Part shown: piece after piece, positions 5,183 to 13,281 of the stretch
How the letters are laid out: the number at the start of each line of letters is the position of its first letter
Numbering within the stretch: the first letter of the stretch is position 1
Assembly (NCBI GenBank): GCA_964400495.1
Contig: CAYNTS010000037.1
Coordinates: 1-21,178 of the forward strand
DNA: 21,178 nucleotides
Direction of reading: 5' to 3'
Source of the DNA: CAYNTS01 sp964400495
GTDB taxonomy: Bacteria > Fidelibacterota > Marinisomatia > SCGC-AAA003-L08 > D37C17
Position numbers and translations under genes: made by a program
Notes under the pieces: model-generated
Databases searched by the model: none
Told to the model about the DNA's origin: nothing
What the model saw: only the letters and a program-made list of their open reading frames with translations

Positions 5183-6844
5183 TCATTTCAAATTATTTTG
5201 AATATGCTGCGAAATTTCATGATGGGTTTTAACATTGTTTTCCATGTTAACAATTACTTCAATTATATGAATACCACATTTAGTTTTATCAAATAATAAA
5301 TATTCTAATTCTTCTTTAGAGCCAACTTTGCTATATGTGCAATCATATAGTTTTGCAATATGTTCAAATTCTAAACCATGTGAGGTAGTCCAAAACTCGG
5401 GATATGTTTCAATGTGCAAATCAGTATGGGGTAAAAATGAAAAAATCCCCCCCCCATTATTATTTACAACTACTATTGTGCAATTAATTCCATAGCGTTT
5501 TGCAGATAGTAACCCATTCATATCATGATAAAAACTGAGGTCACCAATTAATAAAAGAGAATGAACATCCTGATTTGTAGATGCTATCCCTAATGCAGTA
5601 GAAACTACACCATCTATTCCGCTTGCACCTCGATTACAATAGGTATGAATATTATTATTGCTATTATCACAGAACATATCCACATCTCTGATTGGCATTG
5701 AATTTCCCAATATCAATTGATCATCAGATGTTAGTGATTGAACACAAATTTGAGCAATATCCCCTTCATAAAACGAATGGTCATAATTTTGGATAGATTT
5801 TTTAACATTTGATTCAAGGTTTCGAATTAAATCAACCCATTTTTGGTCAGATTTGATTATACTATTTTCTTGAAAACTATTGGTAAACTCAGTAATACTT
5901 TGCTTAATTACATTTGGACAATCATCATTGAAGTGACCAAAATTATCAACTAAATAGGTAAACGGCTTCCATTTATCCAATTTTTGGTTTAGAATTTTAG
6001 ATACTGGTTTTTGACCAAATCGAAAAATTATATCTGGGTTAATTGTCTGTTTTTTTAAAAAATGGTGATAATTTGAAATAATATTTGGATGTACTGTATT
6101 AAATCGAAGTTGGGATAAAACATCTGCAAAAATAGGGGCATTTAGTTGTTCTGATAATTTAATAATACTATTAAATTCAGATTTATTTGATAATCGTCCA
6201 GCAACGATAAGAGCTTTGTTGGATTTAAGTAAACATGGGTATTCAATTTTCGGATGTTCTTTTTTAGATTGCTTAATTGTGAAAGTTGTTTTATCAATTT
6301 CATTTCCAAGTAGGGGCTCTTCAAAAGGAAAGTTTAAGTGAATTGGTCCAGGGGGTTGTGCATTTCCTGTAGAAATATTAACAGATTTTTCAAGTAAGTC
6401 TATTAATGATTGTTGATTATTTTTTGGAAGCCCAACATCTGCGAACCACCGTACATGGTACCCGAAAAAATGTTTTTGTTGAATAGTTTGGTTTGCACCG
6501 GTATTAGTTAAATATTCTGGTCTGTCTGCTGACAAAATGATAATTGGAATCCGACTCATACTTGCTTCAATAATTGCTGGCAAATAATTAGCTACTGCTG
6601 TACCAGATGTGCAAATAAGCACGACTGGGGTTTGACTTGCGTTTGCAATACCTAACGCAAAAAATCCTCCTGATCGTTCATCAATATGGCTGAATGATTT
6701 TATTTTTTTATGTGAAGTAAAAGCATGAGTTAATGCAGAATTGCGTGAACCTGGCGAAATGCATGCATGTTTTACACCAAGTTCTACCAAACAATCAACT
6801 GTGGTATTGCTCCAAGTTTGATTCCATTGATGGGTCGGTTTCAC
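5183..6844 (-). CDS. menD: SEPHCHC synthase (MenD)
   Basis: This is a 553-residue thiamine-diphosphate enzyme, the same length as known MenD (about 550-580). It joins succinyl-ThDP from 2-oxoglutarate to isochorismate. The Pyr domain shows CISPGSRNSALTHAF (28-42) and IDERSGGFFALG with the catalytic Glu56. The C-terminal ThDP domain shows LGNSMPIRDVDMF, NRGASGIDG, GDLSFYHDMNGLL and the NNNGGGIFSFLP motif. The start is a GTG at 6844 that shares one base with the menF stop codon (TAGTG), so translation is probably coupled to menF. A run of nine G in the coding strand (5447-5455) encodes the three glycines of the ThDP motif exactly in frame; slippage there would break the enzyme. Confidence 0.96.
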   Translation of the reverse strand: MKPTHQWNQTWSNTTVDCLVELGVKHACISPGSRNSALTHAFTSHKKIKSFSHIDERSGGFFALGIANASQTPVVLICTSGTAVANYLPAIIEASMSRIPIIILSADRPEYLTNTGANQTIQQKHFFGYHVRWFADVGLPKNNQQSLIDLLEKSVNISTGNAQPPGPIHLNFPFEEPLLGNEIDKTTFTIKQSKKEHPKIEYPCLLKSNKALIVAGRLSNKSEFNSIIKLSEQLNAPIFADVLSQLRFNTVHPNIISNYHHFLKKQTINPDIIFRFGQKPVSKILNQKLDKWKPFTYLVDNFGHFNDDCPNVIKQSITEFTNSFQENSIIKSDQKWVDLIRNLESNVKKSIQNYDHSFYEGDIAQICVQSLTSDDQLILGNSMPIRDVDMFCDNSNNNIHTYCNRGASGIDGVVSTALGIASTNQDVHSLLLIGDLSFYHDMNGLLSAKRYGINCTIVVVNNNGGGIFSFLPHTDLHIETYPEFWTTSHGLEFEHIAKLYDCTYSKVGSKEELEYLLFDKTKCGIHIIEVIVNMENNVKTHHEISQHIQNNLK

Positions 6845-8250
6845 TATACCTCACCACCTGAAAGTGCAGTTAAAATAGGTTGAAGTTTAAGTTCTGTTTC
6901 TTCCCATTCTTGGTCGGGTAATGACTCAGATACAATACCACCACCTGCAAATACATGTGCTTCTTCATCCTTCACCAAAGCAGAACGGAGAGCTACACAA
7001 AATTCACCGTCACCTTTTGTGTCAATCCAACCAACCGGTCCCGAATACCACCCTCTGTCATGTGTTTCAACCCGTTGAATAATATCTAATGCTTTATCAG
7101 TTGGCGTACCTGCAACTGCCGGTGTGGGATGTAGTTGTTTAACTAAAGATAGAATATTATCACCATTTTTCAGATTCCCTGAGATAGGTGTGTGTAAATG
7201 TTGCACATTTTTGAGTTTTAATATTTGAGGCTCATTAGAAAAACTCAAATCAGGAATTAATTTTTCCAGTTTTCGTTTGATTTGTTCAATCACAAATTGA
7301 TGTTCTTCTCGTTCTTTGTGGCTATCAAACAATGTTTCTGCAAGGAGTCGGTCTTCCTCCATATTTCTACCCCTAGCAATGGTTCCTGCCAATGCTTCAG
7401 TTTCAATGTATTTTTCTTTTAACCGAACCAATAATTCTGGGGTAGAACCAAAGAAAATGCCTTCATCTGGAAAACTGTACATAAAGTTGGTGCATTTTGG
7501 GTACATATTCCTCAAAATTTGAATTGCTGATACTGCACTAAATCCTTGTCCCACTTTAACATGATGCGATCGTGAAATAACAGCTTTTTCAACCTTTCCA
7601 GGTCGTATTGCACCCAAAACTGAAAATATAGTTTCAGAGTACTTTTTTTTATCCGGAATATCTCTAAACTTATCCACAGGAACCCGTTTTATTGGGGGCA
7701 ATGTTACGGGTAATCTATTCTCATAATGATGGCATAACTTTGCAAACGAATTCTTCACATTTTCAGGAGAATCTGTTGGAATAACTAATTTAGAAATAGT
7801 TAGCCAAGATTTATCATTTTGTCGAGTAGCTAAGCATTCTGGTAAAATAAATCGACCCCTTGGAAATTCTTTCCATGTTTCATCGGGAGATGTTTCCATG
7901 TTGAATGCATGTCCTCCAATAAATCGTGGTCCAATATATTCATCTTTAGAAATTGTTACTGCATTTTCCAATGCATCATTTATATTTTGACTCATTTGGA
8001 TTAAACTGTCATCATCTTGCACATCAAACTCAATAAGCGACCCTAGTCCAGCCATGGAAAAAGAAGTTTTGGGTTGTTCCCAATATAGTCGGGTAACATC
8101 TCTATCAGCTGGATGTGTTAGTAAGGGTAGCAAATCATTTGTGTAAAACCGAAATGAACGAGAAAATAGGATTGGCTTGCCCAATAATTTGGCTTTTTCA
8201 ATTGCCATTTCAAATTGTGTAATATCTGTCGATTTAGATGTTAATATCAT
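6844..8250 (-). CDS. menF: Isochorismate synthase (MenF)
   Basis: This 468-residue chorismate-binding-family enzyme converts chorismate to isochorismate, the entry step of menaquinone synthesis. The C-terminal half holds the full signature: FGSTPELLVRL, ETEALAGTIARG, HTPISG, LHPTPAVAGTP, WYSGPVGWIDTKGDGEFCVALRSA and FAGGGIVSES. The residue pattern EKAVISR carries the general-base lysine expected for isochorismate (not salicylate or anthranilate) synthases. The menD neighbour overlapping by one base supports MenF over an EntC-type siderophore enzyme. It starts at the ATG at 8250 with only a weak upstream ribosome site, and is divergent from ubiE/menG with about 120 nt between likely start codons. 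Confidence 0.95.
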   Translation of the reverse strand: MILTSKSTDITQFEMAIEKAKLLGKPILFSRSFRFYTNDLLPLLTHPADRDVTRLYWEQPKTSFSMAGLGSLIEFDVQDDDSLIQMSQNINDALENAVTISKDEYIGPRFIGGHAFNMETSPDETWKEFPRGRFILPECLATRQNDKSWLTISKLVIPTDSPENVKNSFAKLCHHYENRLPVTLPPIKRVPVDKFRDIPDKKKYSETIFSVLGAIRPGKVEKAVISRSHHVKVGQGFSAVSAIQILRNMYPKCTNFMYSFPDEGIFFGSTPELLVRLKEKYIETEALAGTIARGRNMEEDRLLAETLFDSHKEREEHQFVIEQIKRKLEKLIPDLSFSNEPQILKLKNVQHLHTPISGNLKNGDNILSLVKQLHPTPAVAGTPTDKALDIIQRVETHDRGWYSGPVGWIDTKGDGEFCVALRSALVKDEEAHVFAGGGIVSESLPDQEWEETELKLQPILTALSGGEV

Positions 8251-8354
8251 AATTTAACTAAAAATTAGGGATAAAATTTACAACCTTCTCATAGTTTCAA
8301 CAACGAATAGGACAAAATGTGCAGAATTGATGTAAATTTGCGTCCGATATTATC

Positions 8355-8359
8355 AGGAG
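8355..8359 (+). promoter_or_regulatory. Ribosome binding site that decides the ubiE/menG start at 8371
   Basis: AGGAG lies 11 nt before the ATG at 8371. An in-frame ATG at 8317 with a closer AGGAC is possible, but would add 18 residues not usual for the family. Confidence 0.6.
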
Positions 8360-8370
8360 AAATTACCATA

Positions 8371-9081
8371 ATGCCAGAATTTACACATTCAGGTGAAGCA
8401 AAAAAACAATATGTTAAACAAATGTTTGAAGATATTTCACATCGATATGATTTGTTCAACCATCTTTCAAGTTTTGGAATTGATATATTTTGGCGAAAAA
8501 AATTAGTTAATAAACTCAATTTATCATCAGGAAAGTTAGTATTAGATGTTGCTACTGGAACTGGTGATGTAGCTTTTGCAGTTCGAAAAAAATATGATGT
8601 TAAAGTTATCGGATTGGATTATGCTTATAATATGGTTAAGATAGCCAAAGAAAAATCCAAGAAACACGGTGAGGAGTATTTTCAATTTGTGCAAGGTGAT
8701 GGGGAACATTTGCCATTTAAAGACAATACATTTGATGCCTTAACAATTTCGTATGGATTTAGAAATATTGGGCATTATGAAGAAGCTTTGTCAGAGTTCT
8801 TCAGAGTACTTAAACCCGGTGGGAAATTAGCAATTATGGAGTTTTCTGAGCCAACATCTAAATGGTTTGGAGCATTATTTAGGTTTTACTTTAATAAAGT
8901 GATACCCAAAATTGGAGCATTGCTAGCTCGAGCTGATGCATTTAGATATTTACCTGAATCAGTTGACCATTTTCCACCCCGAAAAGATGTATGCCACATG
9001 ATAGTTGATGCAGGTTTTCACAAATCAGAAGTGTATGACTTAACATTTGGGGTCTCAAGTATTTTCATGGGTTATAAATAA
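8371..9081 (+). CDS. ubiE: Demethylmenaquinone methyltransferase (UbiE/MenG)
   Basis: This 236-residue SAM-dependent methyltransferase does the last step of menaquinone synthesis, adding the ring methyl group to demethylmenaquinone. Visible motifs are VKQMFEDISHRYDLFNHLSSFG near the N-terminus (family signature split around the YD..N core), LDVATGTGDVAF (SAM-binding motif I), VIGLDYAYNMVKIA, DALTISYGFRNIGH, RVLKPGGKLAIMEFSEP and a C-terminal YLPESVDHFP. The start at 8371 gives the usual N-terminal length; the ORF also opens at 8317. The gene is divergent from menF. With only menaquinone genes nearby, a role in ubiquinone is unlikely (inference). The downstream transporter begins right after its stop codon. 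Confidence 0.94.
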   Translation: MPEFTHSGEAKKQYVKQMFEDISHRYDLFNHLSSFGIDIFWRKKLVNKLNLSSGKLVLDVATGTGDVAFAVRKKYDVKVIGLDYAYNMVKIAKEKSKKHGEEYFQFVQGDGEHLPFKDNTFDALTISYGFRNIGHYEEALSEFFRVLKPGGKLAIMEFSEPTSKWFGALFRFYFNKVIPKIGALLARADAFRYLPESVDHFPPRKDVCHMIVDAGFHKSEVYDLTFGVSSIFMGYK

Positions 9082-9939
9082 TTGACTAAAAAAACATTAG
9101 CCCAAATTGGTTTAATTTTTACCACATTTATTTGGGGTGCAACCTTTGTCCTTGTAAAAGATGCATTAAATGATGCTCCACCTTTTTGGTTTGGTGGAAT
9201 CCGATTTTTCATTGCCTTTGGTTTAACATTACTTTTAGTTAATAAAGATTCATTTAATATAACAAAAACTGAATTAATAGGTGGAATTGTGTGTGGTTTT
9301 TGGCTTTTTGTTGGATATGCATTTCAAAACTTTGGATTAATGCAAACTACGGCTAGTAAATCTGCTTTTATTACCAGTGTTGCTGTAATATTTGTTCCAA
9401 TAATTCTAATACTGTTCTATAAAAAGAATATTTCAAGTCAAATTTGGGCATCAGTAGGTCTTGCAATTATTGGACTTTACCTTTTAATAAATCCAAAAGG
9501 TGAGGGAATAAATATTGGAGATATTCTTACTTTGGGATGTGCATTTTCTTTTGCTTATCATGTGATATTTCAAGATAAATATATTCATATTGGAGTGAAT
9601 ATATATCGGTTTTTTCTCATACAAACTTTGGTAGTAACTGCACTATCAATTTTACATGGTTTTATATTTGAACCTACCCCCATTGTTTGGTCGAATACAC
9701 TTTGGATCGCACTTATTGTAACAGGTGTGTTTGCAACATTTATAGGAATATTAATAATGATTTGGGCTCAGCAGATTTTAGATCCGAGTCAAACTGTAAT
9801 TATTTTTACTTTAGAACCCCTTTTTGCATCATTATTTGCCTTAGTAGTTGTTGGTGAAGTTTTGGGCATTAGTGGTTGGATTGGGGGTGTTTTGATAATT
9901 ATTGGAGTTTTAGTTGGAGAAATGAAGATTAAAATGTGA
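9082..9939 (+). CDS. DMT-superfamily permease with two EamA domains
   Basis: The 285-residue inner-membrane protein has about ten hydrophobic segments in two similar halves, each with the EamA pattern: FIWGATFVLVK at residues 17-27 and the second-half EPLFASLFALVVVGE near 248-262. The family exports or imports small metabolites or amino acids; the substrate is unknown. The start must be the TTG at 9082, because it directly follows the in-frame TAA of ubiE and the first membrane helix begins at once. No good ribosome site precedes it, so it is probably translated by ribosomes that re-initiate after ubiE. It converges with the permease gene to the right. Confidence 0.88.
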   Translation: MTKKTLAQIGLIFTTFIWGATFVLVKDALNDAPPFWFGGIRFFIAFGLTLLLVNKDSFNITKTELIGGIVCGFWLFVGYAFQNFGLMQTTASKSAFITSVAVIFVPIILILFYKKNISSQIWASVGLAIIGLYLLINPKGEGINIGDILTLGCAFSFAYHVIFQDKYIHIGVNIYRFFLIQTLVVTALSILHGFIFEPTPIVWSNTLWIALIVTGVFATFIGILIMIWAQQILDPSQTVIIFTLEPLFASLFALVVVGEVLGISGWIGGVLIIIGVLVGEMKIKM

Positions 9940-9968
9940 GAAGAATAGTAAAAAATTTGAAAGTTTAT

Positions 9969-9989
9969 AAAGTATAGAGTTAATACTTT
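9969..9989. terminator. Possible bidirectional terminator between convergent genes
   Basis: AAAGTAT (9969-9975) and ATACTTT (9983-9989) form a 7-bp AT-rich stem followed by T. A second small stem AGTTA-CGAA-TAACT is at 9995-10008. The stems lack GC and are weak, but they lie in the only gap between two converging genes. Confidence 0.35.
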
Positions 9990-10020
9990 TTACGAGTTAC
10001 GAATAACTTTTACAAATTTT

Positions 10021-11127
10021 CTACAAATACTTATAATTCTTAAACCCCCACATTAGTTCTTCAACAACCACTTTAATAATTGCCACCACAGGCACAACAA
10101 ATAACATTCCGATAGGACCTGCAATTGTACCACCAACCATGATTAAAATAATCACCAACATTGGGTGTAACCCAACACTTCCAGACATTATAATTGGTGA
10201 GACTATAATATTATCTAATAACTGCACAATGCCAAACGTACTTACAATAAAGACAACATGTAGAAAAGATAACCCTACCTGTTGAGCAGAAATTAAATAA
10301 ATAATAATTGCTGGAATCATACCCATAATTGGACCAATAAATGGAATCAAATTACTTGCCCCTGCAATACACCCAATAATAATAGTATATGGAATATAAA
10401 TTCCGGTAATCCACTGCAATAAATACAAGCCAATTATTGAGAGGATTCCTACGGAAAATGCTGCCAAAAGTTGCCCACGAATATATGCCCCAATCTGATG
10501 CGAAATTCTATCTAAAATTTTAAGTGTCATTTCAAAGTAAGGATTTGGAATTGCTCGGATAAAAACTTTTTTAAACCGTTGACCATCTAACAATAAGAAA
10601 AATGCAAATACAAGGACAAAAATAGTAGATAAAATTAAAGATCCAACTGCCAAAACCAGCAGTCCTGCATGTGAAATAGTTGATTGAACATCATTCAAAA
10701 CTATCTGCCATAAACTACTAAATGCTTCATCAAATGAATGTAATGTGTTTTGCACAATATTATATAACGATACTGGTAAAATTGATTTTGCTAGATAGTC
10801 AGTTTTGTCAATCAAATTATAAAATGTATCCATCGAAAATAATGAAGACATTGCTAACGCTTCGCTATACACGATGGGCCAAATAGATTGAATTAGGATT
10901 ATCAATCCAATTACTAAAAGTGTAAATACAATTCCAATGCTAAGCAATCTATTATGCAGTAATCGTTCAATTTTATTTACAATGGGATTCAAAATTATCA
11001 TGATGAGAAATGCCAAAACAATTTTAAACAGGATAGGGAATGTGTAATCCCATAGACTAAGAATTAGAGCTAGTGGCACTATCCAAAATAAGTTTCTAAT
11101 TATAAATGATAATGGAGAATTGTTCAC
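10021..11127 (-). CDS. AI-2E family transporter (PerM/YdiK-like permease)
   Basis: The 368-residue inner-membrane protein has the family layout: two N-terminal helices, a soluble segment near residues 90-150, then about six more helices. The conserved end region includes GASNLIPFIGPIMGMIPA (around 258-275), QLLDNIIVSPIIMSGSVGLHP and GPIGMLFVVPVVAI. The family includes Na+(Li+)/H+ antiporters and proposed AI-2 exporters, so the substrate is not fixed by sequence. The GTG start overlaps the upstream stop codon by four bases (GTGA), so it is translated together with the cyclic-nucleotide-binding gene. Confidence 0.88.
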   Translation of the reverse strand: MNNSPLSFIIRNLFWIVPLALILSLWDYTFPILFKIVLAFLIMIILNPIVNKIERLLHNRLLSIGIVFTLLVIGLIILIQSIWPIVYSEALAMSSLFSMDTFYNLIDKTDYLAKSILPVSLYNIVQNTLHSFDEAFSSLWQIVLNDVQSTISHAGLLVLAVGSLILSTIFVLVFAFFLLLDGQRFKKVFIRAIPNPYFEMTLKILDRISHQIGAYIRGQLLAAFSVGILSIIGLYLLQWITGIYIPYTIIIGCIAGASNLIPFIGPIMGMIPAIIIYLISAQQVGLSFLHVVFIVSTFGIVQLLDNIIVSPIIMSGSVGLHPMLVIILIMVGGTIAGPIGMLFVVPVVAIIKVVVEELMWGFKNYKYL

Positions 11128-11630
11128 ATCATATCCGCTTTAAATTGGTTTTCTAATAACTCATTTGCCTTTTTTAACCGAGCACCTAATGTTTTAGATA
11201 AATTCAGTAAAATATGATTTCCCAATGATGGTTTTCGAGTAATAATTTCCATCAGTTCAGTTCGAAAAAATGCAATGAGATGACAATCATTTTGAGCTAC
11301 AGCACTTGCAGATCTATTGTCCTCACTTACTAAAGAGATTTCACCAAAAAAATCACCCACTTTTAATTCTGCATATACTGATGAATTTTCATCATTATTA
11401 ACGATATTCACATTTCCTTGCAAAATAATGTACATTCCTAACCCAGGTGTATTTTCTTTGAAAATATTTTCTCCTTTTTCGTAGGTTCTATGGTGGACAA
11501 TATGCTCAACAGTTTTAAAATCACTATTATCTAATCCCTTAAATACGGGTACTTGTTTTAATGCGAGTATTATATCAGATTCAGAGTTCTGTTTATTATT
11601 AAAAATATTTTTCCATAATGTATTTTTCAT
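11124..11630 (-). CDS. Stand-alone cyclic-nucleotide-binding (CRP-like) domain protein
   Basis: The 168-residue protein is a single cNMP-binding beta-roll (about 24-125) with a C-terminal helix (136-166). The phosphate-binding cassette GDFFGEISL (92-100) followed by NRSAS (105-109) keeps the Glu, Arg and Ser that bind cAMP in CRP (Glu97, Arg106, Ser107). There is no helix-turn-helix, so it is not a CRP-type transcription factor; it probably senses cNMP and acts on a partner protein. The next gene is a permease overlapping by four bases, which makes it the natural partner (inference). The ATG at 11630 has AGGAC at good spacing. It is divergent from lexA across a 151-nt region. Confidence 0.88.
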   Translation of the reverse strand: MKNTLWKNIFNNKQNSESDIILALKQVPVFKGLDNSDFKTVEHIVHHRTYEKGENIFKENTPGLGMYIILQGNVNIVNNDENSSVYAELKVGDFFGEISLVSEDNRSASAVAQNDCHLIAFFRTELMEIITRKPSLGNHILLNLSKTLGARLKKANELLENQFKADMM

Positions 11631-11725
11631 AGATTAAGTCCTGTTAAATCAATCGATAAATTCAATAAAAATATGTATCATAAACAAGGAAAATAAATGA
11701 TTTTCAGTTTAGTATTATTTTTTGT

Positions 11726-11754
11726 TTGAATATATTTTAGTAAATCCGTAATAT
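11726..11754 (+). promoter_or_regulatory. Predicted lexA promoter (-35 TTGAAT, -10 TAATAT)
   Basis: TTGAAT at 11726-11731 and TAATAT at 11749-11754 are separated by 17 nt. Transcription would start near 11761, leaving a short leader before CGAGG and the ATG at 11782. Confidence 0.55.
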
Positions 11755-11762
11755 ACTTACGG
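11746..11762 (+). promoter_or_regulatory. Candidate LexA operator (perfect palindrome)
   Basis: CCGTAA-TATAC-TTACGG is a perfect 6-5-6 inverted repeat that covers the predicted -10 element of lexA, 20 nt before the start codon. Self-repression by LexA at such a site is the usual arrangement. The motif differs from the E. coli (CTG-N10-CAG) and Bacillus boxes, as is common between phyla. The assignment rests on position and symmetry only. Confidence 0.6.
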
Positions 11763-11781
11763 GCAACATACGAGGTTTAAT

Positions 11782-12393
11782 ATGCAATTAGGATTATCAC
11801 CAAAAAAACAACGGTTTGTAGATTTTATACGTGATTTTACAAATGAAAAGGAAAGACCACCCACATTTGTAGAAATTATGGATGGATTACAATTTAGATC
11901 ATTAGGAACAGTAAATTGGTATGTCCAAGAATTAGAAAAAGAAGGTGTTATTTGTAGAGAAAAAGGGTATAATGGGAAACGAGCACTTTCTGTATTTGAA
12001 AAACAAATGAATAATACATTGCCATTATTAGGTTTAATTGCTGCTGGTCATCCGCTAGAAGTATTTGAAAATACTGATCAAATTGAGGTACCTCCATCAT
12101 ATGCAGATTCTAGTAATTATGTTCTGCGAGTTAATGGAGAGTCGATGAAAGATGACGGAATATTAGATGGTGACCATATAATAATTAGAAAAACAGAAAC
12201 AGCAAACACAGGCGATACAATTGTTGCCTATGTAAATGATGAAGCAACATTAAAACAGTATTTTCCAAAAGAAAACCATATTGAGCTTCATCCAAAAAAT
12301 CTAATTTTTAAAACAATTAAGGTAGATTACAAGGATGACTTTAGAATTGGTGGAATTGTTCTTGCAGTTTTTAGAAATTATGGAAGAAAATAG
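11782..12393 (+). CDS. lexA: LexA, SOS-response repressor and self-cleaving protease
   Basis: The 203-residue protein matches LexA in length and layout. The N-terminal winged helix-turn-helix covers about 1-70 (RPPTFVEIMDGLQFRSLGTV, then VQELEKEGVI). The cleavage site Ala88-Gly89 is in LIAAGHPLEV. The catalytic Ser121 (NGESMKDDGILDGD) and Lys158 (DEATLKQY) are both present, at nearly the same spacing as in E. coli LexA (84-85, 119, 156). RecA filaments trigger self-cleavage after DNA damage, releasing SOS genes. No other SOS gene is next to it, so its regulon lies elsewhere. It probably controls itself through the palindrome at 11746-11762. Confidence 0.95.
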   Translation: MQLGLSPKKQRFVDFIRDFTNEKERPPTFVEIMDGLQFRSLGTVNWYVQELEKEGVICREKGYNGKRALSVFEKQMNNTLPLLGLIAAGHPLEVFENTDQIEVPPSYADSSNYVLRVNGESMKDDGILDGDHIIIRKTETANTGDTIVAYVNDEATLKQYFPKENHIELHPKNLIFKTIKVDYKDDFRIGGIVLAVFRNYGRK

Positions 12394-12505
12394 TAGAAAA
12401 TTTTAAAATTGACAATTTCTAATATTCCCACTTGCAAATTCAACAAGATAGTGGGCAGGCAAACACGGAATTTTCAAGAATTAAGTAAACAAGCTATCTT
12501 TTTTC

Positions 12506-12607
12506 TGTCATTCTGGGCATTTTAATGCTACGTAAAAAATCTCAGATACTATGCTTGACTTAACAAGAAAAATGAGATTGAGACTCTTCGTTACCTTCAG
12601 AGTGACA
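12506..12607 (-). mobile_element. MITE-like element with 11-bp terminal inverted repeats, copy B
   Basis: TGTCATTCTGG at the left end and TCAGAGTGACA at the right end are near-perfect inverted complements. Read on the minus strand it aligns along most of its length with copy A (3938-4052), sharing the GAAGAGTCTCAA block and the ATAGTAT block. Copy B is 13 bp shorter, with the missing part near one end. There is no ORF inside. Confidence 0.65.
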
Positions 12608-12692
12608 GACTTATAATAATAATTATTAATAATTCACAATTAGTTGTTCGTCATCCTCCGATGTTAATTGTGGATATTGTCCCTTATTTTAG

Positions 12693-12708
12693 TGTAATAT
12701 CTATTACA
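12693..12708 (+). promoter_or_regulatory. Palindromic candidate operator upstream of the lipoprotein gene
   Basis: TGTAATA-TC-TATTACA is a perfect 7-2-7 inverted repeat ending 15 nt before the start codon at 12724 and just before the GAGGT ribosome site. It includes a TAATAT that could act as a -10. A related palindrome precedes the next gene at 13282-13296. Confidence 0.4.
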
Positions 12709-12723
12709 TAATTTGAGGTAATA

Positions 12724-13269
12724 ATGAATAAGTTAATAATAATAATTCTGTCATTGTCTATTATTTCAATGATAGGGTGTCAAAATGAAACCAAACATAA
12801 TACTAAAATTGAACCCAGCCAACTCCAACGAGTGGGTGGCCCCATTGAGACCTCTAAACAACAAAAATTAACTTCAAATGAACTTGGAATTGAATCTATA
12901 ACAGAACTTGAAGATGGTTCATACAGAATTAACATTTATTCTCTTAATATTGATATCATTGCAGGAGTTCAGTTTGAGTTACTTCCCAATAATATTTTTG
13001 AATTAGAGCAGATGACTGGTGGTCGATGTGAAGATGCAGGTTTTATGATGAAATCCAGTAAAAATGGAACAATGCTCGGATTTTCAATGCAAGGGAATAC
13101 AATTAATCCTTCACAAACATTTGACAAAAATAGCAATATTTTATTTTCATTAACTGCAAATTTAGTTTCAGATAAAACAACTGCAACATTTTCATTAGTT
13201 CCAGTATTGGCAGGTCCAAAAGGAGTAACTTTAAAAGTTGATTCCGTTCCATTTAATTGGAAAAAGTAA
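12724..13269 (+). CDS. Lipoprotein with one cohesin-like domain
   Basis: The 181-residue protein has a type II signal peptide: MNK, a hydrophobic core, and the lipobox SMIG with Cys19, so it is predicted to be lipid-anchored. Residues about 20-50 are a polar linker. Residues about 55-178 form one beta-rich domain resembling the first domain of the giant protein downstream: both share (A/G)G.QF.L near the start, then GG..ED.GF, and LGFS.QG. The giant domains have the character of cohesin / carbohydrate-binding-like modules. The ATG at 12724 follows GAGGTA. The giant gene begins 69 nt later with no terminator between, so the two are probably co-transcribed. The function is unknown; a surface-anchored partner or docking version of the giant protein is an inference. 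Confidence 0.75.
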   Translation: MNKLIIIILSLSIISMIGCQNETKHNTKIEPSQLQRVGGPIETSKQQKLTSNELGIESITELEDGSYRINIYSLNIDIIAGVQFELLPNNIFELEQMTGGRCEDAGFMMKSSKNGTMLGFSMQGNTINPSQTFDKNSNILFSLTANLVSDKTTATFSLVPVLAGPKGVTLKVDSVPFNWKK

Positions 13270-13281
13270 ATATATATCATT

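Larger units (their letters stand above)
12394..12723. other. Intergenic region between lexA and the lipoprotein gene
   Basis: There is no gene. It holds a weak hairpin after lexA (CCCACT 12427-12432 with AGTGGG 12450-12455), MITE-like copy B (12506-12607), an 8-bp inverted repeat CACAATTA/TAATTGTG (12635-12642 and 12665-12672), and a perfect palindrome at 12693-12708. The promoter of the lipoprotein gene should be near the right end, but no standard hexamer pair could be fixed. Confidence 0.55.

Noticed and set aside
5447..5455. Frameshift in menD at the homopolymer
   Set aside because: The frame is intact on both sides and the nine bases encode the expected glycines, so no break is present in this sequence.
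8327..8353. Promoter TTGATG / TATTAT for ubiE
   Set aside because: The spacer is only 15 nt and the implied transcript would begin at or after the ribosome site.
8317..8370. Start of ubiE/menG at the ATG at 8317
   Set aside because: It would add 18 residues unusual for the family. The ATG at 8371 has AGGAG, though the spacing is long and the upstream start is not fully excluded.
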